A DNA stretch of 64,000 bases from Phorcus lineatus (taxonomy: Eukaryota; Mollusca; Gastropoda; Trochida; Trochidae): assembly GCA_921293015.1 (NCBI GenBank), contig OV121084.1:46225864-46289863 (forward strand), given 5' to 3'. Under the pieces are notes generated by a model. That model ran no database searches. It was given only the letters and a program-made list of their open reading frames with translations, and was not told the origin of the DNA. Numbering within the stretch: the first letter of the stretch is position 1; every line of letters begins with the position of its first letter. The position numbers were made by a program, and so were the translations under genes. Below are positions 1 to 13,494 of this stretch, piece by piece.

Positions 1-336
1 CGACCTAGACTTTTTCCGCGACTTGGTCAAAATCGGATAAATGTACCTCTGCTAGGTCGAAACTGGAGCCCAAACCAAGAATCTGATAGCAAATTCATTT
101 TCCTCAATCGACAGGACGCAATGTGATGAACATTTGACCAAGGTTTGGATTCAAAATATGCATTTTGAAGAAAGTTATAACGCTAGATGCAACCGTATAT
201 ATATAAGCAACTTAGAAGTTTGAAGGTGGTTCAAAACTCGCTAAACGGACCTCTATAAGCTACTGTCTGGGAGCCAAACCAAGAATCTGACAGTAAATTC
301 ATATTACTCAATCGAAAGAACACATTGTAATGTACA

Positions 337-3300
337 TTGATGAAAGTTTGGTTCAGAAATATGCATTTTCAAGAAAGTTATTGCAAAAGGACTGATTTTA
401 TGGTTGTTTTCGACCTAGACTTTTTCCGCGACTTTGGTCAAAATCGGATAAATGTACCTCTGCTAGGTCGAAACTGGAGCCCAAACCAAGAATCTGATAG
501 CAAATTCATTTTCCTCAATCGACAGGACGCAATGTGATGAACATTTGACCAAGGTTTGGATTCAAAATATGCATTTTGAAGAAAGTTATAACGCTAGATG
601 CAACCGTATATATATAAGCAACTTAGAAGTTTGATAGGTGGTATCAAAACTCGCTAAACGGACCTCTATAAGCTACTGTCTGGGAGCCAAACCAAGAATC
701 TGACAGTAAATTCATATTACTCAATCGAAAGAACACATTGTAATGTACATTTGATGAAAGTTTGGTTCAGAAATATGCATTTTCAAGAAAGTTATTGCAA
801 AAGGACTGATTTTATGGTGTTTTCGACCTAGACTTTTTCCGCGACTTGGTCAAAATCGGATAAATGTACCTCTGCTAGGTCGAAACTGGAGCCCAAACCA
901 AGAATCTGATAGCAAATTCATTTTCCTCAATCGACAGGACGCAATGTGATAAACATTTGACCAAGGTTTGGATTCAAAATATGCATTTTGAAGAAAGTTA
1001 TAACGCTAGATGCAACCGTATATATATAAGCAACTTAGAAGTTTGAAGGTGGTTCAAAACTCGCTAAACGGACCTCTATAAGCTACTGTCTGGGAGCCAA
1101 ACCAAGAATCTGACAGTAAATTCATATTACTCAATCGAAAGAACACATTGTAATGTACATTTGATGAAAGTTTGGTTCAGAAATATGCATTTTCAAGAAA
1201 GTTATTGCAAAAGGACTGATTTTATGGTTGTTTTCGACCTAGACTTTTTCTGCGACTTTGGTCAAAATCGGATAAATGTACCTCTGCTAGGTCGAAACTG
1301 GAGCCCAAACCAAGAATCTGATAGCAAATTCATTTTCCTCAATCGACAGGACGCAATGTGATGAACATTTGACCAAGGTTTGGATTCAAAATATGCATTT
1401 TGAAGAAAGTTATAACGCTAGATGCAACCGTATATATACAAGCAACTTAGAAGTTTGAAGGTGGTTCAAAACTCGCTAAACGGACCTCTATAAGCTACTG
1501 TCTGGGAGCCAAACCAAGAATCTGACAGTAAATTCATATTACTCAATCGAAAGAACACATTGTAATGTACATTTGATGAAAGTTTGGTTCAGAAATATGC
1601 ATTTTCAAGAAAGTTATTGCAAAAGGACTGATTTTATGGTTGTTTTCGACTTAGACTTTTTCCGCGACTTTGGTCAAAATCGGATAAATGTACCTCTGCT
1701 AGGTCGAAACTGGAGCCCAAACCAAGAATCTGATAGCAAATTCATTTTCCTCAATCGACAGGACGCAATGTGATGAACATTTGACCAAGGTTTGGATTCA
1801 AAATATGCATTTTGAAGAAAGTTATAACGCTAGATGCAACCGTATATATATGCAACTTAGAAGTTTGAAGGTGGTTCAAAACTCGCTAAACGGACCTCTA
1901 TAAGCTACTGTCTGGGAGCCAAACCAAGAATCTGACAGTAAATTCATATTACTCAATCGAAAGAACACATTGTAATGTACATTTGATGAAAGTTTGGTTC
2001 AGAAATATGCATTTTCAAGAAAGTTATTGCAAAAGGACTGATTTTATGGTTGTTTTCGACTTAGACTTTTTCCGCGACTTTGGTCAAAATCGGATAAATG
2101 TACCTCTGCTAGGTCGAAACTGGAGCCCAAACCAAGAATCTGATAGCAAATTCATTTTCCTCAATCGACAGGACGCAATGTGATGAACATTTGACCAAGG
2201 TTTGGATTCAAAATATGCATTTTGAAGAAAGTTATAACGCTAGATGCAACCGTATATATAAGCAACTTAGAAGTTTGAAGGTGGTTCAAAACTCGCTAAA
2301 CGGACCTCTATAAGCTACTGTCTGGGAGCCAAACCAAGAATCTGACAGTAAATTCATATTACTCAATCGAAAGAACACATTGTAATGTACATTTGATGAA
2401 AGTTTGGTTCAGAAATATGCATTTTCAAGAAAGTTATTGCAAAAGGACTGATTTTATGGTTGTTTTCGACTTAGACTTTTTCCGCGACTTTGGTCAAAAT
2501 CGGATAAATGTACCTCTGCTAGGTCGAAACTGGAGCCCAAACCAAGAATCTGATAGCAAATTCATTTTCCTCAATCGACAGGACGCAATGTGATGAACAT
2601 TTAACCAAGGTTTGGATTCAAAATATGCATTTTGAAGAAAGTTATAACGCTAGATGCAACCGTATATATATGCAACTTAGAAGTTTGAAGGTGGTTCAAA
2701 ACTCGCTAAACGGACCTCTATAAGCTACTGTCTGGGAGCCAAACCAAGAATCTGACAGTAAATTCATATTACTCAATCGAAAGAACACATTGTAATGTAC
2801 ATTTGATGAAAGTTTGGTTCAGAAATATGCATTTTCAAGAAAGTTATTGCAAAAAGGACTGATTTTATGGTTGTTTTCGACTTAGACTTTTTCCGCGACT
2901 TTGGTCAAAATCGGATAAATGTACCTCTGCTAGGTCGAAACTGGAGCCCAAACCAAGAATCTGATAGCAAATTCATTTTCCTCAATCGACAGGACGCAAT
3001 GTGATGAACATTTGACCAAGGTTTGGATTCAAAATATGCATTTTGAAGAAAGTTATAACGCTAGATGCAACCGTATATATATGCAACTTAGAAGTTTGAA
3101 GGTGGTTCAAAACTCGCTAAACGGACCTCTATAAGCTACTGTCTGGGAGCCAAACCAAGAATCTGACAGTAAATTCATATTACTCAATCGAAAGAACACA
3201 TTGTAATGTACATTTGATGAAAGTTTGGTTCAGAAATATGCATTTTCAAGAAAGTTATTGCAAAAGGACTGATTTTATGGTTGTTTTCGACTTAGATATT

Positions 3301-4858
3301 TTCCGCGACTTTGGTCAAAATCGGATAAATGTACCTCTGCTAGGTCGAAACTGGAGCCCAAACCAAGAATCTGATAGCAAATTCATTTTCCTCAATCGAC
3401 AGGACGCAATGTGATGAACATTTGACCAAGGTTTGGATTCAAAATATGCATTTTGAAGAAAGTTATAACGCTAGATGCAACCGTATATATATAAGCAACT
3501 TAGAAGTTTGAAGGTGGTTCAAAACTCGCTAAACGGACCTCTATAAGCTACTGTCTGGGAGCCAAACCAAGAATCTGACAGTAAATTCATATTACTCAAT
3601 CGAAAGAACACATTGTAATGTACATTTGATGAAAGTTTGGTTCAGAAATATGCATTTTCAAGAAAGTTATTGCAAAAGGACTGATTTTATGGTTGTTTTC
3701 GACTTAGACTTTTTCCGCGACTTTGGTCAAAATCGGATAAATGTACCTCTGCTAGGTCGAAACTGGAGCCCAAACCAAGAATCTGATAGCAAATTCATTT
3801 TCCTCAATCGACAGGACGCAATGTGATGAACATTTAACCAAGGTTTGGATTCAAAATATGCATTTTGAAGAAAGTTATAACGCTAGATGCAACCGTATAT
3901 ATATAAGCAACTTAGAAGTTTGAAGGTGGTTCAAAACTCGCTAAACGGACCTCTATAAGCTACTGTCTGGGAGCCAAACCAAGAATCTGACAGTAAATTC
4001 ATATTACTCAATCGAAAGAACACATTGTAATGTACATTTGATGAAAGTTTGGTTCAGAAATATGCATTTTCAAGAAAGTTATTGCAAAAGGACTGATTTT
4101 ATGGTTGTTTTCGACCTAGACTTTTCCGCGACTTTGGTCAAAATCGGATAAATGTACCTCTGCTAGGTCGAAACTGGAGCCCAAACCAAGAATCTGATAG
4201 CAAATTCATTTTCCTCAATCGACAGGACGCAATGTGATGAACATTTGACCAAGGTTTGGATTCAAAATATGCATTTTGAAGAAAGTTATAACGCTAGATG
4301 CAACCGTATATATATAAGCAACTTAGAAGTTTGAAGGTGGTTAAAAACTCGCTAAACGGACCTCTATAAGCTACTGTCTGGGAGCCAAACCAAGAATCTG
4401 ACAGTAAATTCATATTACTCAATCGAAAGAACACATTGTAATGTACATTTGATGAAAGTTTGGTTCAGAAATATGCATTTTCAAGAAAGTTATTGCAAAA
4501 GGACTGATTTATGGTTGTTTTTCGACTTAGACTTTTTCCGCGACTTTGGTCAAAATCGGATAAATGTACCTCTGCTAGGTCGAAACTGGAGCCCAAACCA
4601 AGAATCTGATAGCAAATTCATTTTCCTCAATCGACAGGACGCAATGTGATGAACATTTGACCAAGGTTTGGATTCAAAATATGCATTTTGAAGAAAGTTA
4701 TAACGCTAGATGCAACCGTATATATATGCAACTTAGAAGTTTGAAGGTGGTTCAAAACTCGCTAAACGGACCTCTATAAGCTACTGTCTGGGAGCCAAAC
4801 CAAGAATCTGACAGTAAATTCATATTACTCAATCGAAAGAACACATTGTAATGTACAT
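337..4858 (+). repeat. 11-dimer block, copy 1 of a segmental duplication inside the array
   Basis: Eleven consecutive dimers share an ordered series of private variants with 5682-10205, offset by 13 dimers (~5346 bp). In this copy the markers are: gtgataaac in the dimer starting near 751; cctag in the first three dimers; taaccaagg in the dimer at 2393; tagatattttcc at 3214; taaccaagg again at 3626; and ggttaaaaactc with cctag in the dimer near 4038. The order of long and short TA alleles also matches. Several one-base indels in homopolymers distinguish the two copies. Confidence 0.85.
408..473 (+). repeat. Inverted repeat inside monomer A (representative copy)
   Basis: The arms tttcgacctag (408-418) and ctaggtcgaaa (463-473) are perfect reverse complements of 11 bases separated by 44 bases. 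The pair recurs in every A monomer and is absent from B. In most units the left arm reads tttcgacttag, which turns one C:G pair into a T:G mismatch (a G:U wobble in RNA). The perfect version is common in the first 6.6 kb and sporadic later, for example near 9460, 14394, 16038, 17682, 24676 and 49806. It could be a protein-binding dyad, or simply sequence with hairpin potential. Confidence 0.75.
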
Positions 4859-5681
4859 TTGATGAAAGTTTGGTTCAGAAATATGCATTTTCAAGAAAGT
4901 TATTGCAAAAGGACTGATTTTATGGTTGTTTTCGACTTAGACTTTTTCCGCGACTTTGGTCAAAATCGGATAAATGTACCTCTGCTAGGTCGAAACTGGA
5001 GCCCAAACCAAGAATCTGATAGCAAATTCATTTTCCTCAATCGACAGGACGCAATGTGATGAACATTTGACCAAGGTTTGGATTCAAAATATGCATTTTG
5101 AAGAAAGTTATAACGCTAGATGCAACCGTATATATATAAGCAACTTAGAAGTTTGAAGGTGGTTCAAAACTCGCTAAACGGACCTCTATAAGCTACTGTC
5201 TGGGAGCCAAACCAAGAATCTGACAGTAAATTCATATTACTCAATCGAAAGAACACATTGTAATGTACATTTGATGAAAGTTTGGTTCAGAAATATGCAT
5301 TTTCAAGAAAGTTATTGCAAAAGGACTGATTTTATGGTTGTTTTCGACCTAGACTTTTTCCGCGACTTTGGTCAAAATCGGATAAATGTACCTCTGCTAG
5401 GTCGAAACTGGAGCCCAAACCAAGAATCTGATAGCAAATTCATTTTCCTCAATCGACAGGACGCAATGTGATAAACATTTGACCAAGGTTTGGATTCAAA
5501 ATATGCATTTTGAAGAAAGTTATAACGCTAGATGCAACCGTATATATATAAGCAACTTAGAAGTTTGAAGGTGGTTCAAAACTCGCTAAACGGACCTCTA
5601 TAAGCTACTGTCTGGGAGCCAAACCAAGAATCTGACAGTAAATTCATATTACTCAATCGAAAGAACACATTGTAATGTACA

Positions 5682-8600
5682 TTTGATGAAAGTTTGGTTC
5701 AGAAATATGCATTTTCAAGAAAGTTATTGCAAAAGGACTGATTTTATGGTTGTTTTCGACCTAGACTTTTTCCGCGACTTTGGTCAAAATCGGATAAATG
5801 TACCTCTGCTAGGTCGAAACTGGAGCCCAAACCAAGAATCTGATAGCAAATTCATTTTCCCTCAATCGACAGGACGCAATGTGATGAACATTTGACCAAG
5901 GTTTGGATTCAAAATATGCATTTTGAAGAAAGTTATAACGCTAGATGCAACCGTATATATATAAGCAACTTAGAAGTTGAAGGTGGTTCAAAACTCGCTA
6001 AACGGACCTCTATAAGCTACTGTCTGGGAGCCAAACCAAGAATCTGACAGTAAATTCATATTACTCAATCGAAAGAACACATTGTAATGTACATTTGATG
6101 AAAGTTTGGTTCAGAAATATGCATTTTCAAGAAAGTTATTGCAAAAGGACTGATTTTATGGTTGTTTTCGACCTAGACTTTTTCCGCGACTTGGTCAAAA
6201 TCGGATAAATGTACCTCTGCTAGGTCGAAACTGGAGCCCAAACCAAGAATCTGATAGCAAATTCATTTTCCTCAATCGACAGGACGCAATGTGATAAACA
6301 TTTGACCAAGGTTTGGATTCAAAATATGCATTTTGAAGAAAGTTATAACGCTAGATGCAACCGTATATATATAAGCAACTTAGAAGTTTGAAGGTGGTTC
6401 AAAACTCGCTAAACGGACCTCTATAAGCTACTGTCTGGGAGCCAAACCAAGAATCTGACAGTAAATTCATATTACTCAATCGAAAGAACACATTGTAATG
6501 TACATTTGATGAAAGTTTGGTTCAGAAATATGCATTTTCAAGAAAGTTATTGCAAAAGGACTGATTTTATGGTTGTTTTCGACCTAGACTTTTTCCGCGA
6601 CTTTGGTCAAATCGGATAAATGTACCTCTGCTAGGTCGAAACTGGAGCCCAAACCAAGAATCTGATAGCAAATTCATTTTCCTCAATCGACAGGACGCAA
6701 TGTGATGAACATTTGACCAAGGTTTGGATTCAAAATATGCATTTTGAAGAAAGTTATAACGCTAGATGCAACCGTATATATATAAGCAACTTAGAAGTTT
6801 GAAGGTGGTTCAAAACTCGCTAAACGGACCTCTATAAGCTACTGTCTGGGAGCCAAACCAAGAATCTGACAGTAAATTCATATTACTCAATCGAAAGAAC
6901 ACATTGTAATGTACATTTGATGAAAGTTTGGTTCAGAAATATGCATTTTCAAGAAAGTTATTGCAAAAGGACTGATTTTATGGTTGTTTTCGACTTAGAC
7001 TTTTTCCGCGACTTTGGTCAAAATCGGATAAATGTACCTCTGCTAGGTCGAAACTGGAGCCCAAACCAAGAATCTGATAGCAAATTCATTTTCCTCAATC
7101 GACAGGACGCAATGTGATGAACATTTGACCAAGGTTTGGATTCAAAATATGCATTTTGAAGAAAGTTATAACGCTAGATGCAACCGTATATATATGCAAC
7201 TTAGAAGTTTGAAGGTGGTTCAAAACTCGCTAAACGGACCTCTATAAGCTACTGTCTGGGAGCCAAACCAAGAATCTGACAGTAAATTCATATTACTCAA
7301 TCGAAAGAACACATTGTAATGTACATTTGATGAAAGTTTGGTTCAGAAATATGCATTTTCAAGAAAGTTATTGCAAAAGGACTGATTTTATGGTTGTTTT
7401 CGACTTAGACTTTTTCCGCGACTTTGGTATCATTAATCGGATAAATGTACCTCTGCTAGGTCGAAACTGGAGCCCAAACCAAGAATCTGATAGCAAATTC
7501 ATTTTCCTCAATCGACAGGACGCAATGTGATGAACATTTGACCAAGGTTTGGATTCAAAATATGCATTTTGAAGAAAGTTATAACGCTAGATGCAACCGT
7601 ATATATATAAGCAACTTAGAAGTTTGAAGGTGGTTCAAAACTCGCTAAACGGACCTCTATAAGCTACTGTCTGGGAGCCAAACCAAGAATCTGACAGTAA
7701 ATTCATATTACTCAATCGAAAGAACACATTGTAATGTACATTTGATGAAAGTTTGGTTCAGAAATATGCATTTTCAAGAAAGTTATTGCAAAAGGACTGA
7801 TTTTATGGTTGTTTTCGACTTAGACTTTTTCCGCGACTTTGGTCAAAATCGGATAAATGTACCTCTGCTAGGTCGAAACTGGAGCCCAAACCAAGAATCT
7901 GATAGCAAATTCATTTTCCTCAATCGACAGGACGCAATGTGATGAACATTTAACCAAGGTTTGGATTCAAAATATGCATTTTGAAGAAAGTTATAACGCT
8001 AGATGCAACCGTATATATATGCAACTTAGAAGTTTGAAGGTGGTTCAAAACTCGCTAAACGGACCTCTATAAGCTACTGTCTGGGAGCCAAACCAAGAAT
8101 CTGACAGTAAATTCATATTACTCAATCGAAAGAACACATTGTAATGTACATTTGATGAAAGTTTGGTTCAGAAATATGCATTTTCAAGAAAGTTATTGCA
8201 AAAGGACTGATTTTATGGTTGTTTTCGACTTAGACTTTTTCCGCGACTTTGGTCAAAATCGGATAAATGTACCTCTGCTAGGTCGAAACTGGAGCCCAAA
8301 CCAAGAATCTGATAGCAAATTCATTTTCCTCAATCGACAGGACGCAATGTGATGAACATTTGACCAAGGTTTGGATTCAAAATATGCATTTTGAAGAAAG
8401 TTATAACGCTAGATGCAACCGTATATATATGCAACTTAGAAGTTTGAAGGTGGTTCAAAACTCGCTAAACGGACCTCTATAAGCTACTGTCTGGGAGCCA
8501 AACCAAGAATCTGACAGTAAATTCATATTACTCAATCGAAAGAACACATTGTAATGTACATTTGATGAAAGTTTGGTTCAGAAATATGCATTTTCAAGAA

Positions 8601-10205
8601 AGTTATTGCAAAAGGACTGATTTTATGGTTGTTTTCGACTTAGATATTTTCCGCGACTTTGGTCAAAATCGGATAAATGTACCTCTGCTAGGTCGAAACT
8701 GGAGCCCAAACCAAGAATCTGATAGCAAATTCATTTTCCTCAATCGACAGGACGCAATGTGATGAACATTTGACCAAGGTTTGGATTCAAAATATGCATT
8801 TGAAGAAGTTATAACGCTAGATGCAACCGTATATATATAAGCAACTTAGAAGTTTGAAGGTGGTTCAAAACTCGCTAAACGGACCTCTATAAGCTACTGT
8901 CTGGGAGCCAAACCAAGAATCTGACAGTAAATTCATATTACTCAATCGAAAGAACACATTGTAATGTACATTTGATGAAAGTTTGGTTCAGAAATATGCA
9001 TTTTCAAGAAAGTTATTGCAAAAGGACTGATTTTATGGTTGTTTTCGACTTAGACTTTTTCCGCGACTTTGGTCAAAATCGGATAAATGTACCTCTGCTA
9101 GGTCGAAACTGGAGCCCAAACCAAGAATCTGATAGCAAATTCATTTTCCTCAATCGACAGGACGCAATGTGATGAACATTTAACCAAGGTTTGGATTCAA
9201 AATATGCATTTTGAAGAAAGTTATAACGCTAGATGCAACCGTATATATATAAGCAACTTAGAAGTTTGAAGGTGGTTCAAAACTCGCTAAACGGACCTCT
9301 ATAAGCTACTGTCTGGGAGCCAAACCAAGAATCTGACAGTAAATTCATATTACTCAATCGAAAGAACACATTGTAATGTACATTTGATGAAAGTTTGGTT
9401 CAGAAATATGCATTTTCAAGAAAGTTATTGCAAAAGGACTGATTTTATGGTTGTTTTCGACCTAGACTTTTTCCGCGACTTTGGTCAAAATCGGATAAAT
9501 GTACCTCTGCTAGGTCGAAACTGGAGCCCAAACCAAGAATCTGATAGCAAATTCATTTTCCTCAATCGACAGGACGCAATGTGATGAACATTTGACCAAG
9601 GTTTGGATTCAAAATATGCATTTTGAAGAAAGTTATAACGCTAGATGCAACCGTATATATATAAGCAACTTAGAAGTTTGAAGGTGGTTAAAAACTCGCT
9701 AAACGGACCTCTATAAGCTACTGTCTGGGAGCCAAACCAAGAATCTGACAGTAAATTCATATTACTCAATCGAAAGAACACATTGTAATGTACATTTGAT
9801 GAAAGTTTGGTTCAGAAATATGCATTTTCAAGAAAGTTATTGCAAAAGGACTGATTTTATGGTTGTTTTCGACTTAGACTTTTTCCGCGACTTTGGTCAA
9901 AATCGGATAAATGTACCTCTGCTAGGTCGAAACTGGAGCCCAAACCAAGAATCTGATAGCAAATTCATTTTCCTCAATCGACAGGACGCAATGTGATGAA
10001 CATTTGACCAAGGTTTGGATTCAAAATATGCATTTTGAAGAAAGTTATAACGCTAGATGCAACCGTATATATATGCAACTTAGAAGTTTGAAGGTGGTTC
10101 AAAACTCGCTAAACGGACCTCTATAAGCTACTGTCTGGGAGCCAAACCAAGAATCTGACAGTAAATTCATATTACTCAATCGAAAGAACACATTGTAATG
10201 TACAT
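5682..10205 (+). repeat. 11-dimer block, copy 2 of a segmental duplication inside the array
   Basis: This is the partner of 337-4858. The markers fall in the same order: gtgataaac in the dimer near 6095, cctag in the first three dimers, taaccaagg in the dimer at 7742, tagatattttcc at 8562, taaccaagg at 8972, and ggttaaaaactc with cctag at 9384. The short TA allele recurs in the dimers at 6917, 7742, 8152 and 9796, matching 1573, 2393, ~2803 and 4449. The next dimers (10206 against 4859, 10618 against 5271) no longer agree at the substitution markers. That defines the approximate right end. Confidence 0.85.
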
Positions 10206-13200
10206 TTGATGAAAGTTTGGTTCAGAAATATGCATTTTCAAGAAAGTTATTGCAAAAGGACTGATTTTATGGTTGTTTTCGACTTAGACTTTTTCCGCGA
10301 CTTTGGTCAAAATCGGATAAATGTACCTCTGCTAGGTCGAAACTGGAGCCCAAACCAAGAATCTGATAGCAAATTCATTTTCCTCAATCGACAGGACGCA
10401 ATGTGATGAACATTTAACCAAGGTTTGGATTCAAAATATGCATTTTGAAGAAAGTTATAACGCTAGATGCAACCGTATATATATAAGCAACTTAGAAGTT
10501 TGAAGGTGGTTCAAAACTCGCTAAACGGACCTCTATAAGCTACTGTCTGGGAGCCAAACCAAGAATCTGACAGTAAATTCATATTACTCAATCGAAAGAA
10601 CACATTGTAATGTACATTTGATGAAAGTTTGGTTCAGAAATATGCATTTTCAAGAAAGTTATTGCAAAAGGACTGATTTTATGGTTGTTTTCGACTTGGA
10701 CTTTTTCCGCGACTTTGGTCAAAATCGGATAAATGTACCTCTGCTAGGTCGAAACTGGAGCCCAAACCAAGAATCTGATAGCAAATTCATTTTCCTCAAT
10801 CGACAGGACGCAATGTGATGAACATTTGACCAAGGTTTGGATTCAAAATATGCATTTTGAAGAAAGTTATAACGCTAGATGCAACCGTATATATATAAGC
10901 AACTTAGAAGTTTGAAGGTGGTTCAAAACTCGCTAAACGGACCTCTATAAGCTACTGTCTGGGAGCCAAACCAAGAATCTGACAGTAAATTCATATTACT
11001 CAATCGAAAGAACACATTGTAATGTACATTTGATGAAAGTTTGGTTCAGAAATATGCATTTTCAAGAAAGTTATTGCAAAAGGACTGATTTTATGGTTGT
11101 TTTCGACTTAGACTTTTTCCGCGACTTTGGTCAAAATCGGATAAATGTACCTCTGCTAGGTCGAAACTGGAGCCCAAACCAAGAATCTGATAGCAAATTC
11201 ATTTTCCTCAATCGACAGGACGCAATGTGATGAACATTTAACCAAGGTTTGGATTCAAAATATGCATTTTGAAGAAAGTTATAACGCTAGATGCAACCGT
11301 ATATATATAAGCAACTTAGAAGTTTGAAGGTGGTTCAAAACTCGCTAAACGGACCTCTATAAGCTACTGTCTGGGAGCCAAACCAAGAATCTGACAGTAA
11401 ATTCATATTACTCAATCGAAAGAACACATTGTAATGTACATTTGATGAAAGTTTGGTTCAGAAATATGCATTTTCAAGAAAGTTATTGCAAAAGGACTGA
11501 TTTTATGGTTGTTTTCGACTTAGACTTTTTCCGCGACTTTGGTCAAAATCGGATAAATGTACCTCTGCTAGGTCGAAACTGGAGCCCAAACCAAGAATCT
11601 GATAGCAAATTCATTTTCCTCAATCGACAGGACGCAATGTGATGAACATTTAACCAAGGTTTGGATTCAAAATATGCATTTGGAAGAAAGTTATAACGCT
11701 AGATGCAACCGTATATATATAAGCAACTTAGAAGTTTGAAGGTGGTTCAAAACTCGCTAAACGGACCTCTATAAGCTACTGTCTGGGAGCCAAACCAAGA
11801 ATCTGACAGTAAATTCATATTACTCAATCGAAAGAACACATTGTAATGTACATTTGATGAAAGTTTGGTTCAGAAATATGCATTTTCAAGAAAGTTATTG
11901 CAAAAGGACTGATTTTATGGTTGTTTTCGACTTAGACTTTTTCCGCGACTTTGGTCAAAATCGGATAAATGTACCTCTGCTAGGTCGAAACTGGAGCCCA
12001 AACCAAGAATCTGATAGCAAATTCATTTTCCTCAATCGACAGGACGCAATGTGATGAACATTTGACCAAGGTTTGGATTCAAAATATGCATTTTGAAGAA
12101 AGTTATAACGCTAGATGCAACCGTATATATATGCAACTTAGAAGTTTGAAGGTGGTTCAAAACTCGCTAAACGGACCTCTATAAGCTACTGTCTGGGAGC
12201 CAAACCAAGAATCTGACAGTAAATTCATATTACTCAATCGAAAGAACACATTGTAATGTACATTTGATGAAAGTTTGGTTCAGAAATATGCATTTTCAAG
12301 AAAGTTATTGCAAAAGGACTGATTTTATGGTTGTTTTCGACTTAGACTTTTTCCGCGACTTTGGTCAAAATCGGATAAATGTACCTCTGCTAGGTCGAAA
12401 CTGGAGCCCAAACCAAGAATCTGATAGCAAATTCATTTTCCTCAATCGACAGGACGCAATGTGATGAACATTTGACCAAGGTTTGGATTCAAAATATGCA
12501 TTTTGAAGAAAGTTATAACGCTAGATGCAACCGTATATATATGCAACTTAGAAGTTTGAAGGTGGTTCAAAACTCGCTAAACGGACCTCTATAAGCTACT
12601 GTCTGGGAGCCAAACCAAGAATCTGACAGTAAATTCATATTACTCAATCGAAAGAACACATTGTAATGTACATTTGATGAAAGTTTGGTTCAGAAATATG
12701 CATTTTCAAGAAAGTTATTGCAAAAGGACTGATTTTATGGTTGTTTTCGACTTAGACTTTTTCCGCGACTTTGGTCAAAATCGGATAAATGTACCTCTGC
12801 TAGGTCGAAACTGGAGCCCAAACCAAGAATCTGATAGCAAATTCATTTTCCTCAATCGACAGGACGCAATGTGATGAACATTTGACCAAGGTTTGGATTC
12901 AAAATATGCATTTTGAAGAAAGTTATAACGCTAGATGCAACCGTATATATATGCAACTTAGAAGTTTGAAGGTGGTTCAAAACTCGCTAAACGGACCTCT
13001 ATAAGCTACCGTCTGGGAGCCAAACCAAGAATCTGACAGTAAATTTATATTACTCAATCGAATGAACACATTGTAATGTACATTTGATGAAAGTTTGGTT
13101 CAGAAATATGCATTTTCAAGAAAGTTATTGCAAAAGGACTGATTTTATGGTTGTTTTCGACTTAGACTTTTTCCGCGACTTTGGTCAAAATCGGATAAAT

Positions 13201-13494
13201 GTACCTCTGCTAGGTCGAAACTGGAGCCCAAACCAAGAATCTGATAGCAAATTCATTTTCCTCAATCGACAGGACGCAATGTGATGAACATTTGACCAAG
13301 GTTTGGATTCAAAATATGCATTTGGAAGAAAGTTATAACGCTAGATGCAACCGTATATATATAAGCAACTTAGAAGTTTGAAGGTGGTTCAAAACTCGCT
13401 AAACGGACCTCTATAAGCTACTGTCTGGGAGCCAAACCAAGAATCTGACAGTAAATTCATATTACTCAATCGAAAGAACACATTGTAATGTACA

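Noticed and set aside
408..425. CENP-B box in monomer A
   Set aside because: TTCG and a spaced A are present, but the essential CGGG half is missing (cttt instead), so it does not fit the consensus.
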